64,000 nt of DNA from Achatina immaculata (GCA_009760885.1 WNKJ01000206.1:62001-126000), one strand, 5' to 3'; counted from the stretch's first letter, positions 23,530 through 34,829 are shown. The notes: generated by a model not told the origin, from the sequence alone. Numbers and translations: made by a program.

Positions 23530-24384
23530 CACAGGACGAAGAAATAGAGAGAGAAAGTAAAACATATATTCACATGAATTCTATGTAAAAATAGGAATGG
23601 AAACAAATAATAACTTTAAAAAATGGAGTACTTAGCTGTGATTTGCACGAAGATGTGACTTGTAGGATGGGAGACTGTGTTCAGAAGTGCGCATGGTGGA
23701 GTGTAGAGAATGTTTTAATGGAAATTTGTGATACATAAAAGGTGGGGAATAAGTTAAAGGGGTGGGGAGGGAGCCATGGAAAGCGGAGTGGTAATACAGT
23801 GGTAGTCTAGCCAGGAGAAGGTGGAATAAGTGGTCATAGCTGTGAGGAGGTTCTGAACAATGTGTTATGAATGAGATAGGTGTAGAACTTAGTGCAGAGG
23901 GAATATGATTGTAGAAGTGGGTAATTTAGGTGTAGCTGAATTGTCAGTTCAAATCATGTGGCTCCTGCGTTCCATGTTCCTGAATGTAGCGGTTCTCAGG
24001 CGATAAGCGGCTTCTGTCATTAGCGCGACATTATTTCAAGCCTGTTATTAGAAAATCAGATTTGTCTCTGTGGTTGGGGCCATTCAAATGATTAGGGACT
24101 GGTTTAGAAGCTTGCTGGGTTGTATTATACAGATGTTTATGAATGCCGTTATCTAATGTGAGACCAGTTTCAGCAATGTAAGTTATCCTGCATATTTTGC
24201 ATACAATGGCATGTATCACATAACAGGACTCGCATGTGAATCCCTCATGGAGAGTGAGGAAAGTTTTGGAAAAGGTCATCGTTTTCGTTTCCCAGACCAC
24301 AGGGCAGGTAACACAGCGAGGGCGGTTACATTTTCTGGTGCCAACATATGCTAGGTTCCGCTTCAGTTGGCTATGGACGTCCAC
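23530..24384 (-). mobile_element. Penelope-like element with GIY-YIG endonuclease domain
   Basis: The 117-codon minus-strand frame (24,031-24,384) holds the C-terminus of a Penelope-like polyprotein. Near residues 18-27 is a cysteine cluster (CNRPRCVTC). Then FTCESCYVIHAIVCKICRIT leads into YIAETGLTLDNGIHKHLYN, the GIY-YIG nuclease motif, and SKPVPNHLNGPNH follows. The GIY half is read as IVC with YIA in place of YIG, so activity is doubtful. GIY-YIG nucleases prime reverse transcription in this retroelement class. The 3' non-coding region extends to about 23,530. The reverse transcriptase itself is missing: the copy stops where a plus-strand copy begins. Confidence 0.85.
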
Positions 24385-24545
24385 ATAAATACCATTGTAT
24401 GCAGAAGATTCAGTATAACTTATATTGGTGAAACTGGTGTCATTTTAAGTGACCTCACACAGAAACATCTGTATGATATCCTCCTGCATATTTCAAAACC
24501 AGTCGCCAGTCATTTCAAAAAGGTTAGCAATAGAATAGAACGTAT
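24385..24545 (+). mobile_element. Penelope-like GIY-YIG fragment, inverted partner
   Basis: Plus-strand frame NTIVCRRFSITYIGETGVIL, then HLYDILLHISKPVASHF, is the same domain as on the opposite strand next door, with an intact YIGETG. The two meet head to head at about 24,384. Confidence 0.8.
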
Positions 24546-24639
24546 AAAATATAAAATATGTATATCAGTTAATAAAAAGAAATCAGTTAATACAAATAAA
24601 TCAGTTTTTATAGTTCTGTCAGTTTCTCTTTGTTCCTCT

Positions 24640-26745
24640 CGTTTGACAAGCATGTTCCTGTTAAAGACGCGAGAGTTAAACATCAAGTGAACTCCCCCTG
24701 GATAACACCTGATGACATTGCAAGTCATGAGGGAAAGGGATCAGGCCCACAAAATTAAGGAATTCACAGCTACCGATTACTTAGATATAGAGTTCAGTAT
24801 TTAATTAGGCAAGAAAGAGAAAATACTTTTTTAATCTACTTCAGGATAAATCAGACACTAAGTCTGTCTGGAAAGCAATTAACATTCTAACAAATAAGAG
24901 AAAACAGTTTGACTTGCAGAGATATAATCATGTGCCCGCATGTGAATAGTTCATCAATCACTTCAGAGAATAAGTCAATATCTTAAAATATTCTCTACCA
25001 ACCCCTACTTTTGACTTTAGCGAATTATATAAATTTATAGGTAGCAAATGTGCAAATTTAAAACAACCCAGTATTCCTTTCACGTCAGTTAGTGAAGTTT
25101 ACATTTATCTTTCATCTTTAAAGAGCAACACAGCAGGACTAGGATGAAATTAGCAACAAGATATTACACTACTCAGCCCCAGTAATTACATATACACTAA
25201 CATACTCTTACAATACTTGCATTGCACATTGTCATTTTCCTCAGGCTTTTGAAACTACAAAAATATATATCCTTTTCAAATCTTGTTCAAAGAAAAATCC
25301 CTCAAGCTACAGATAAATTTCCATTCTATCAACTCTGTCAAAACCCCTAGAAACACACATACAAAAAAACAAAATTACAACATATGCAAGAAAATAATTT
25401 TATTGTTGACTGTCAGTCAGGTTTTAGGCCGAATCATTCCTGCCACACAGCCCTAACAAAAATGACAGAATGTTGGTTATCTAATACAAACGATGATAAA
25501 TTATGTGATGCTGTCTTTGTTGACTTTAAAAAAGCATTTGACATGACTCATCATGAAATCCTAGTTAGAAAGCTTGAGACTTAAAGATTACCCCATGACT
25601 GGACAAAATGTATTACATCTTTTCTTTACAACAGAAAAAAAAAAAACAAAAAACAAAGTCAAATTCATCTGTGATTGATAATGGCGTTCCACAGGGATCT
25701 GATCTTGGTCCTCTCCTGTTTACCTTCTAAATCAATTATCTTCCACTTCATCTTAAAAAATCATCGTGTGACCTCTTTGCTGATGACTGCAAAGTTTACA
25801 CTAGTGATAATGACTACACAGTTTACAGTAGTGACAATGACTGCACAGTTTACACTAGTGACAATGATTGCACAGTTTACAGTAGTGACAATGACTGCAA
25901 AGTTTACACTAGTGACAATGACTACACAGTTTACACTAGTGACAATGACTGCAAAGTTTACACTAGTGACAATGATTGCACAGTTTACAGTAGTGACAAT
26001 GACTACACAGTTTACACTAGTGACAATGACTGCAAAGTTTACACTAGTGACAATGACTGCACAGTTTACAGTAGTGACAATGACTGCAAAGTTTACACTA
26101 GTGATAATGACTACACAGTTTACACTAGTGACAATGACTGCACAGTTTACAGTAGTGACAATGACTACACAGTTTACAGTAGTGACAATGATTGCACAGT
26201 TTACACTAGTGACAATGACTGCATTAACCTTGAGTCAACTCTTCAGCTGGAATCATCATGTATACAATCTAATCAAACTCATTGCACAAAATGTTTACCA
26301 ATTTACTCAAATTAAACATTTTCTTGACATAGACACTAGAAAAATATACTAGATATCACAGATACAAACATACTTGGACTTACTGCTCCACAGTCTGGGA
26401 TGGTTGTTCCATGTAAAAAAATGAAAAGACTTTACTCACTTCAAATACGTGCAGTAAAGCTTATAGATGACAAACATGTAGCACGTATTACAAGTAAGGA
26501 CAAACATCTTGATATTCTACCTCTCAAGAAGAGATTTCTCTTCAACAAAGCCAAGTTAATTCATAGTATTCTATTGCATAATGCTCCACCCTATCTGAGA
26601 TAGTTGTTCAAATCCAAACCAAAAGACAGTCAACGCTTAAGCAATTGTATTCTCTCAAATCCAAGGTTTGACATGTGTAAAAAAAAGTTTCTCTTACTCA
26701 GCTTCAGACCTTTGGAATGCCCTACCAATTCACATAAAACTTATA
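24640..26745 (+). mobile_element. CR1/Jockey-type LINE, RT to C-terminus, degenerate
   Basis: Plus-strand pieces in order: PVKDARVKHQVNSPWITPD (end of the endonuclease linker), DKSDTKSVWKAINILTNKRK, the RT pieces FIVDCQSGFRPNHSCHTAL and FVDFKKAFDMTHHEILVRKL, then NGVPQGSDLGPLLF, LFADD and, after an internal minisatellite, the tail LYSLQIRAVKLIDDKH with PLKKRFLFNKAKLIHSI. This order and the VPQGS.LGPLLF motif fit CR1/Jockey-superfamily elements. At least one stop interrupts LLFTF*IN and several frame changes occur. The endonuclease is absent. A sister copy lies at 47.9-51.6 kb. Confidence 0.85.
25789..26226 (+). repeat. 27-bp in-frame minisatellite inside the LINE RT domain, about 16 copies
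   Basis: The unit (ACAGTTTACACTAGTGACAA then TGACTGC) begins immediately after the FADD codons and repeats every 27 bp, so each copy adds nine residues (for example TVYTSDNDC) without shifting frame. The first copy, CKVYTSDND, is the ordinary LINE sequence from which the array grew; the array ends at INLESTLQ, the normal continuation. Confidence 0.93.
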
Positions 26746-26756
26746 AGTAATATTCG

Positions 26757-27735
26757 TTCTTATAACTGTTACCAGGGTGAGGACAAGTACGTTCTGAAAG
26801 GTGTAAAATAGTGCATGATTGAGTGTAGAAAATGTTAAGAGAAAAGGGATGCGTAGACAAGGAGTACAGAATTCTACACAGAACAGTGATGTCTGGAGAG
26901 TCAATATCCATGGATGACGCTCATAAGGGAGTAAAAAGTAGCGTTACATAGTCGTGAGTGGATATGGATGTGTAATGTTGGATAGTGGATGATGAAAGGT
27001 AGTCTATATAAGAGAAAGTGAAATGGATGAGTATGGTTGTGGTAGAGGAGTAGCAATGGAATGGTTCATGAGGAATCTAAACAAAGTGCAAGTGAGAATG
27101 AGTATGACTGTGGAAGAATTTGTGTAGCTAAATAAATAGTTTAAACCATGCGGTTCCAGTGTCCAAAAATCCTGAATGTAGAGTTTCTCTAGTGCTAAAA
27201 TGCGTGCATGTGGCATCTGCGTGACATTGTTTGATGACTGTGACCAGAAAATCAGATTTACCTCTGTGGTAGGGGTCACTGAAATGATTTGGGACGGGTT
27301 TCGAAGCATGTTGGGTGATATCGTACAGAAGTATCTATATGCGGTCCCCTAGTCTGAGACCAGTTCCACTAATATAAATTCTCCTGCATCTTTTGCATAC
27401 GATGACATAGATGACGTTACAGAACTGGCAGGTGAATCCCTCATGGAGGGTCAGGATAGTTTTAGGAAGGGTGGCTGTTGTTGTTTCCCAGACCACAGGG
27501 CAGGTAACATAGCGAGGGAGGTTACATTTTCTGGTGCCAGCATATGTAAAGTTCCGCTTTGGCTATGGACGAGGATGTCCGTGAGATTTGGCTTGACGCT
27601 TGTAGGCTAATAAAGGTGGATCAGAGATGTCATGGGTTTTAACCATCTGACCATGCATGTGGAAAGGCAGTACCAACTTAACTCTGTCAGATGAGGTGAC
27701 AACTTAACTCTGTCAGATGAAGTAACAGGCTTAGT
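26757..27735 (-). mobile_element. Penelope-like element with GIY-YIG region, left arm
   Basis: Minus-strand frames give TYAGTRKCNLPRYVTCPVVW, FTCQFCNVIYVIVCKRCRRI, YISGTGLRLGD and SKPVPNHFSDPYHRG, matching the domain at 24.0-24.4 kb. Stops are present. The 3' non-coding part runs left to about 26,757, where it abuts the CR1-like LINE. Confidence 0.8.
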
Positions 27736-27764
27736 TCTAAACCCTGCCTGGCTATGTAACACTA

Positions 27765-28205
27765 CTTTTCACTCCCTTATGAGCATCATCCACGGATACT
27801 GACTCTCCAGACATCACTTGTTCTTTGTAGAATTCTGTACTCTTTCTCTACACATCATTCTTCTCTTAACATTTTCTATACTCAATCATGCACTATTTTA
27901 CACCTTTCAGAACATACGCGTCCTTACTCTGGTAGCAGACATTTCTTGTTTACATTGGTGACGCCGAAAAAGAGACAACCGACAGAGCTCTCAATTATTC
28001 AAGCTAAGTGGCGTTTAATTTTAAATGTTTATTTTGTATTTTTCTTTCATTTTTTAAAATTTCATTTACTTACTTTAATGTAATGATATACTTTGTTTCC
28101 TCTATCTTATTCTTCGTCCTGTTTGTTAGTGTCTGACGAAGGCAAACGCCGAAACGTCACATTCGTTAAATAATAAAGCTGTTCCTACTTTTTTCTAGTT
28201 TATAC
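27765..28205 (+). mobile_element. Penelope-like element 3' end, right arm
   Basis: The first 185 bp are the inverted match of 26,757-26,940 (TCACTCCCTTATGAGC, CACTATTTTACACCTTTCAG). The end AATAATAAAGCTGTTCC is the family terminus. With the left arm it forms an inverted pair with outward 3' ends. Confidence 0.78.
28133..28158 (+). ncRNA. Hammerhead-ribozyme-like core, best preserved
   Basis: CTGACGA, one A, GGC-AAAC-GCC hairpin, GAAAC, GTC. All hammerhead core positions (CUGANGA and GAAA, with GUC as the cleavage triplet) are present. The extra A before stem II and the minimal stem III (ACGT, self-complementary) mean efficient cleavage would probably need a dimer, as reported for related retroelement ribozymes. 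Confidence 0.55.
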
Positions 28206-28228
28206 ATTTTAGCACACAATATGACCAT

Positions 28229-29588
28229 CTTATCTTCTTATCTTATATCCTTCCCGTGCCGTTAAACGTCACATAGGGCTCACAAAGTAGTTCGCCAATT
28301 TTTCCTGTCTTCGGCGAGTCTTTCAACCTCATCAAAGGATTTTATGCCTGTTAACTTGGCCTCTCTTAATAATGTCCTCTTTAGAGTTTCACGCGGTCTG
28401 CCTCTTTTTCTTCGGCCTGTTGTGTTCCACTTGATAGCTTGTTCTGGGATTCTCTGATCATTTCTTCTCATCAAGTGACCAACATATGTCCATCTCCTTT
28501 TCCTGATCACCCATGAGACTGGTTGTTGTTCAGTCATCTGTCTTATCTCTGCATTGTTCTTGAATTCATTCCACTTGATGCCGAGTATTTTCCTTAGGCA
28601 TTTGTTTTCAAAAGAGTCTAATTTCTTTTCTATTTATTTAGTTGTTTTCCAGCTTTCGCATGCATAAATGAGGGTGGATATTACATTTGAATTGAATAGT
28701 CTTAACTTGGTTTTTGTGTTTATAACTTTTGAATTCCATATGTTCTCAAGATTCTTGAAGATTGATGCTGCTTTTGCAGTTCTGATCCTAACTTCCTTTC
28801 TAGTGTCACCATCCTGATCTATGTAGCTGCCAAGGTATGCAAATTGACTGACTTCTTCAATATCTGTCCCTTCTATGTGTATTTTTCCATTTTGAATGAT
28901 GGGACTTTTCATTATTTTTGTTTTGTCCTTGTTAATTTCAAGTCCTATTTTGCTAGCCAGTGAAGACAGGCTTTCTGTTTTTTCTTGCATGGAATTCACA
29001 TTATTACTGATAAGAGTTATGTCATCAGCAAAATCAAGATCTTCTAGTTGGGTCCCATGTACCCAGTCAATACCTGTGTTAACCTGTGCAGCATTTTTTC
29101 ATTATGAAGTCTATTGTAATCCCAAAAAGTAAAGGAGACAGTATACATCCTTGTTTCACACCTGTTTCAATCTGGAACCATTCACTCATCCCTTCTTCTG
29201 TCTTGACTGCACAACCATATCCATTGTATAAGTCCTTAATGATGTTGACAATTTTAAATGGTATTCCATATAGACATAAAATTCTCCATAATGAATCTCT
29301 GTGTATGCTATCAAATGCCTTTTTAAAATCTATGAAGTTCAGTATTAATGGTTTCTGCTTTCCAATATGTTCTTCAAGTATTATTCTGAGAGTAAAGATC
29401 TGGTCGAGACAGCTTCTCCCTTTTCGAAATCCTGCTTGTTCTTCTCTCATTGCAGTATCCACTATATCTTTGAGTCTATTCAAAATGACCTTGCAAAATA
29501 CTTTTGACACAACTGATATTAAGGTTACTCCTCTCCAGTTGTTACAGTCACTAAGGTTGCCCTTTTTTGGTATTTTAACAATGATCAT
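28229..29588 (-). mobile_element. LINE family C copy, 5'-truncated, with 9-bp target duplication
   Basis: Flanked by TATGACCAT at 28,220-28,228 and 29,589-29,597. Minus-strand order: VKIPKKGNLSDCNNWRGVTL, AGFRKGRSCLDQIFTLRI, FIDFKKAFDSIHRDSLWRIL, GVKQGCILSPLLFGI, then after a slip DLDFADDITLIS (active site kept), SSLASKIGLEINKDKTKIM, FAYLGSYIDQDGD, and the C-terminus with HLMRRNDQRIPEQAI and RGRPRETLKRTLLREA. The 3' tail is an irregular AAGAT-rich run. The endonuclease was lost by 5' truncation. The frame breaks near 29,085 and 28,630, so it is inactive. A non-LTR element of the RTE-like group is likely; the exact clade is not decided. Confidence 0.88.
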
Positions 29589-29597
29589 TATGACCAT

Positions 29598-30536
29598 ACA
29601 GAAGGGTAATTCCCGGCACCAGATGCAAAACGTGTTGGTGCAAAGTTACATGTTATCAATATTGGGAGGAATATTTTCTCAAGATAGTTATAGACGAACA
29701 CTTTTAATCGGCTTGTACTACAATACTAGAGGTCAATCTAAATCCCACATTGGACCACCAACACATGTTCCCCCTCACTACTTGGATCATTGATTGCTTA
29801 CTGCGTATAAACCAGCTCAAACATTACAATCAGTACAACAATGCCTATGATATGACACTAACCAGTAAGTCTGAATTCAATAGTACACCAACGTTAATCT
29901 CACAATGAACCACAACAACCACACACAACTGGCACTGGCATATCAACATAACAACTTGACATCAAGGCAGTATTCAACGTGATAAACAAATCAGTGAAAA
30001 TGCAAAATAATTCAAACATAATATAAGACAATAATAACATTTCTCAAGTCTGCAATGTTATTGTTGTGTACTCTATGTACCTGAGGTCCTCAGTTCTCTG
30101 GGCCCTACCTGTGGCTTCCACCATAAAAATGTGTGCAGTTGCACTTTTATCTCCGCAGATATTGCTGCTATTCCTACATCAATATAATCTGTACTAATGT
30201 AAACACACGGTCCTCTACATGAAAGGCACATAGAAAACCGTACGTGTTACCAATCCAGTATGCAAAGAAAGCCGAATGAATTCAGACACATAATTTTCAT
30301 CCCCACAAGTAATAACACGAACCCTACATCACAACTAAATTCTCACTACATAATTTGCATCACATGATGTGGCCACGGAAAGAATATAACTAACACTCAC
30401 AATAATAAACAGGAACGATTATTCTTTGGTCAAAGTCTTAAACCCCTCGACCCAAGCACATGTCATCCACATTAGTTTGGAACCAAATTATCAACGGCCC
30501 ATGCCACGAGAAGAACTGAGCAACAGTTATGTAATA
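29598..30536. other. No gene recognised
   Basis: About 0.9 kb AT-rich unique-looking sequence. Confidence 0.5.
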
Positions 30537-30688
30537 AGCCAGCCTTCTTCAATATTAAGCTCTTGTAGTATAGATATATTTGTTCTTTTTTGTGTCCACG
30601 ATATTTGGAGAACTCTTCTGTAGCATTTACATTCAAAGACATTTATGTGTTTCTCAGCTGTTTTGTTAATTGTCCAGGTCTCAGAAAT
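30537..30688 (-). mobile_element. RTE/BovB-like LINE fragment, minus arm
   Basis: Matches 58,790-58,935 of the long copy (KTAEKHINAFECKCYRRVLQ region), in the opposite orientation to the adjoining copy. Confidence 0.8.
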
Positions 30689-31440
30689 GCTGATAACACG
30701 GTATTATTGTCCACAACACAACAAGGAATGGAAAAACTAATTATGTCAATCCAGAAGAACAGTGAAGTGCAAAACCTTTATCTTAATGCTAAGATATCTA
30801 AATTGATGAAATAATGTAGCTGAAATATATATCAAAGAGAAAAAATTGGAAGAGTTTTTAATATCTTGAATCTTTACTAACTAATAATGGAGATACAATC
30901 AGTGAAATTAAAAGAAGTGCGTGCATCGCTCTTCAAAAAATAAAACAACTAAAGAAGCTGTGGAGAGGAACTTGCAGAGTTACAAAAATAAGATTTTAAA
31001 GTATCTGTCCCATCGCAGCTTTTGCCTGTGAGACCTGGACACTTAACAAAACATCTGTGGAACACATACATGCCTTTGAAAGTAAATGCTACAGACGAGT
31101 TTTTCAAATATCATGAACACAAAAAAAAAACAACAAATATATCCATATTACAAGAACTTAATATTGAAGACTTTGGATATTAAAAAGATTAAACAAAGAA
31201 AACTTAAATTTTTGGACACTTCTTGAGAAGTTAGAGAAAACCGTGTTAGAAGGATATATAATGGGAAAAAGAAAGAGAGGACCAAGGCGAAGATGGTTGC
31301 AAAACGTCGTTGATAATCTGCAATTGGATGATTCGGCAGCTGGACATATTGTTTACAACCGAGAGGCCTACAGGAGAGCTGTTAGGGGGGGGGGGCAAAC
31401 TTCCGCACGGGACAAGCACATGTCTGACTGTTTGAAATTG
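30689..31440 (+). mobile_element. RTE/BovB-like LINE fragment, plus arm
   Basis: Starts in the RT palm (ADNTVLLSTTQQGMEKLIMS, with ADN in place of ADD) and runs through the YLG, W.G, CETWTL and MGKRKRG segments to the 3' end DKHMSD near 31,440. Stops and a poly-A expansion break the frame. It contains the segment that is also present in the inverted arm to its left. Confidence 0.85.
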
Positions 31441-31863
31441 TAAATCCTGCATTCATGGCTTTTGATTAAAGTGAACTGTTGAAAGAGGAATGATATCTTC
31501 GTGCATGAGATGTAGTGCTCACTTAGAACTTACCAAGGGTGTGAAATGATGAGGCCGTATGTTTCATTAGTTCTATTAGCATTGACAACCAATAGACTCA
31601 CATGCTTTCTGTGAACTCAGACGACAGGTTTCACACAGATGTTCAGTGTGAAATATTACACTATGACTGTCACAATACTTCGACCACTGAGTCCTCTGTA
31701 TGGTTGTGAAGCTGTTAATATTCCTAAGGTAAACGAGTTTATGTTCCTGTTTTATTTTGCTTCACATTCAGAAAATGACTGGCCATATACACTTTCAAGA
31801 GAATGGATAACATTGTTAAATTTGAAACCTATAACAGAATATTATACTATATTGTGATATGAA
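31441..31863. other. Unit-1 shared 3' flank of the receptor
   Basis: Collinear with 41,460-41,800 and 58,180-58,510 (ATGATATCTACGTGTATGGG-like start, GACAACCAATAGACTC, CAGAGTCCTCTGTATG). Non-coding; marks a duplicated unit. Confidence 0.85.
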
Positions 31864-31869
31864 TTATAT

Positions 31870-32113
31870 AGGGATATCGGTTTACGATTAGGGGATCATT
31901 TTCGTCATCATCTGAACGACATCTCTAATAGGGCTTGGACACCTGTGGTTAAACATTTTTGCCATAGCAAACACACGGGAAAACAGGACATTTCAATTAG
32001 TGCGACTCGCTCTTGTTCTGCTGATGTATGATCTCGGAGGGTCCTAGAACAGCGCCTTATTTTCCAGGCTGGCTGTCTCCACACAGTTGGAATTAACAAT
32101 GTCTTCAGCTTCC
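31870..32113 (+). mobile_element. Second Penelope-like family, GIY-YIG C-terminus
   Basis: Plus frame: DIGLRLGDHFRHHLNDISNR, TPVVKHFCHSKHTGKQDISI, then after one stop RRVLEQRLIFQAGCLHTVGI and NNVFSFL. This follows the second half of the GIY-YIG domain (GLRLGDRFREHL, then E..LI) of Penelope-like elements. It is clearly different in sequence from the copies at 24 and 27 kb. Confidence 0.75.
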
Positions 32114-32157
32114 TTTAATTTCTTTAGTTTTGCACTTTTTTCTGCGATGTATACTCT

Positions 32158-32622
32158 ACAATGTTAGAAAACGAGTCCTAAAATGCTATATTGAACATAT
32201 CTTGTTATATGGAAGTGAATCATGGACAATAGGCAAGTCTGCACAAAAATCATTGGAAGCAGCAGAAATGTGGTTTATTAGAAGAATGTTGCGAATCCCC
32301 TGGACAGCAAAAATAACTAATGAAGAATGTATGAGAAGAGCTGGAGAGACAAAAAACCTTGTCAAAAAGATAAGAGAGAGACAATATACTTTCATAGGAC
32401 ATGCAATGAGAAGAGGGGGCATTGAAAATATTATAACAACCTGAAAAATAGAAGGAAGAAGATCAAGAGGAAGACCAAGAGAAATGATACTGGACAGTCT
32501 GACGGGATGGTGTGAGAGGAGATCACCAACTGAACTGATAGCCTGCAAGAAGGATCGGGTACTCTGGAGAAGCATAATAGCCAACGCCAGTCGGCACGCA
32601 CCTGATGATGATGATGATACTC
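32158..32622 (+). mobile_element. (GAT)n-tailed LINE C-terminal fragment
   Basis: Encodes VRKRVLKCYIEHILLYGSES, IGKSAQKSLEAAEMWFIRRM, LRIPWTAKITNEECMRRAGE, FIGHAMRRGGIENIITT, a TGA, then RSRGRPREMILDSLTGWCER and ASRHAPD before a (GAT)n tail. Sits inside a Penelope-like copy (GIY-YIG on the left, its 3' region on the right). It shares the same TGA with the copy at 34,830. Confidence 0.88.
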
Positions 32623-33190
32623 TACTTTCTTGTTTCTTTCTCCTAGTTTCTCTCCCCCTCCCCACCGCCACCTTCTCTTCTTCTCTGGCTGCCTATAGGT
32701 GTTTATTGCCCCTCCGGATGTTGCCCTTCGTTTACCAGTTTCATATTACGTTCCTCCTTCCCTCGCCTCACCCCACAACTTTTTGCGTCTTTAGCGGCCT
32801 ACAGGTGTTTATGGCCCTTCTGTTCTTTTTTTCATTCATTATCTCTCTGCTTCCCCCCCCCCCCCCAACCCGACACCTGCTTCTCTAGCGGGCTACAGAT
32901 GTCTATTGTCATCCCCTTCCAGCACGCCACCTGTTTCTCTCCCTTTCCCCGCCTCTTATTTCCGTTTTTCTCCATCTGCTATCCTTTGTGGCCCCAGTAA
33001 TCTCTTTGCCTCGTCAATGGGACACACATTCTTATGTTTCCTTCTTTGGAGGATGCCACTAAGATACGTTTTTTTTTATTTTCTGTCGTGTTTTTTTGTG
33101 TGTGTATATAATCCTCTAAAAAGGCTCACGCTGAAATATTGAACGCTGTGTGCTTTTTATTTATACATTCTCATCTTACTCTCATACTTT
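32623..33190 (+). mobile_element. Probable 3' region of the 31.9-kb Penelope-like copy
   Basis: Pyrimidine-rich DNA with three ACAGG/ATAGGTGTTTATTGCC-like repeats and, near 33,112, CTCTAAAAAGGCTCACGCTG followed by AAATATTG. That looks like an eroded version of the ribozyme-like terminal motif. Assigned by position and this motif only. Confidence 0.5.
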
Positions 33191-33352
33191 TTATTCGTGT
33201 TTTCTCACTTACTCACTCCCTCTGCCGCCTTATAAATCTGTATCATACACCTCTGTCTATTTTACGATTTGAACCAGATTTACTGCAGTCGCTATCTCTT
33301 TTAGCTGTGTGTTTCACATTCATCTGTGGTGGAGAAATATCGCAGAATACAC

Positions 33353-34439
33353 TTAAGGGGAAAACTTGCGTATGTGATTTGTGAATACAGAAAAGAGTTG
33401 CATAAATTCCCTTCTGTATTTTGTACTCATTGTAAACTATAAGAAAATATTCACACTAGAGTTGATGTTTTCAAGCAAAGTAGCGACGGACCAAAGAATG
33501 TAATAAAGATTGAAATATCTGCCACCTTTACTGAATTCGGGTTGGCAAAAGGTTGCGGCACTTAATAAAACAGCGGGGGTGTAGCAGGTGATTAGAATAC
33601 TAGAAATAAGAACAATCATATTCATGGTCGTTCTGTCTCTGTTAGACAAAGATTTCGACTTTTCCAGACCGATATTTGCCGGCTTGCGCCATACATTTTT
33701 CCGTCTTAGTTTCCGGATTAGTATCAAGGTAAATATCACAATTGTCGGAAAAGCAGCGAATCCAACAATAGCATGAATAAAGTAAACAACAGCCTCAGCT
33801 GTACTATAGTAATGCGTCGTTACCAAACTTATCAGAGTTTTGTTCAGGTCAGAAAAGAACTTCCAGTCAAGATAGGTTGTACAGTACAAAGGAATTCCAC
33901 TTATCCAGGTCCCGATGTAAATAACGAAGATCACTGCTGTTCTTCTTGGAGTTATCATCTGTTTGACGTGTAAAGGAAAAGTTATACACAGACATCTCTC
34001 AGCCGTGATGTAGACAGTGATTAGGCAGGTAATTCTAGCGAAGGCCTCTCGTGGTACTCCTGCAGTGATGTACTGAATATCTCCGTACATCATGGGCAAC
34101 TGGGCATTTTCAAATAGAGGAATAATTCAGAGTATAAAACATCGCTGCAGAGATCAGAGATAGCCATAGCGAAGAAACTAATGTTTATAGTAGTGTTAAG
34201 TCCTTGTTTATAAAAAATGATTACATTTATTATATTAGTTACTATCCCGAACAGAGTAACAAAACCACATAAAAACATAGTATTTAAACAAATATTTGCC
34301 TTTGATCATCACTGACTGTCTCTGACAGTGTCGCAATATTTCTGTTATCTTTTGTCGTTAGGGAATTGTTAAGTTGCATATATGTTACTTCCGTTAGAAA
34401 TATCACTGTTGTCGTTTATGGAAATGTGTTGTTGGACAT
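33353..34439 (-). pseudogene. Chemosensory-type GPCR pseudogene (unit 1)
   Basis: Homologous end to end with the open receptor at 41,874-42,974. Recognisable parts are TM1-TM2 (FGIVTNIINVIIFYKQGLNT, SFFAMAISDLC), TM3 (ITAGVPREAFARITCLITVY, with ERCLCITFPL in the DRY position), TM4-TM6, and the TM7 motif NSSVNIFL. Lesions: the start ATG (34,437-34,439) is kept but a TAA follows within about 10 codons; frame changes near 34,280; a deletion of about 14 bp near 34,125 removes part of the loop after TM2; and the tyrosine codon of NSSVNIFLY has become TAG at about 33,437. It should make no receptor. It is the most diverged of the three copies, so its loss is probably the oldest. Confidence 0.93.
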
Positions 34440-34829
34440 AAATTTTACCAGGAATTAACAGATTATTTTTCCTAGCTCTGAAGGTCATAACTATAAAGCT
34501 TATTTTTTGTCACTAAGGTACGGAATCGTGTGCACTTCTGTTTAAAATGTTTGGAAACAGTATAAATTACTCTGAACAACGCACAGTTTGCCCGTGAAAA
34601 AAAAACTAGAAAATATTTTGAGACAAAAATGACAATGGCATTGGTAGACTGGATCTTGTTTTCTTCGTTTACATGGGTTTCACGTGGCAATGCCTTTTGC
34701 TTGATTGTATACTTGTGGTATAATTTAATATTTTGTTATGGAAAGTATCTCTCACTTTCAGGGGTAGTATTACATCACCCAATCCTAAACATCTCTCTCA
34801 GAATGTACATTATATATCAGTAGCAATGC
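34440..34829. other. Unit-1 shared 5' flank of the receptor
   Basis: Collinear with 42,975-43,400 and 62,993-63,400. No coding content recognised; may hold the ancestral receptor promoter. Confidence 0.7.

Noticed and set aside
29086..29793. A 235-codon plus-strand frame
   Set aside because: It is the antisense shadow of the minus-strand LINE RT frame (29,079-29,597), whose motifs are unmistakable.
32186..32671. Minus-strand frames beginning like CRLALAIMLLQSTRSF (also near 34,785, 49,585 and 18,952)
   Set aside because: Antisense shadows of the (GAT)n LINE C-terminus; they recur only because the LINE recurs.
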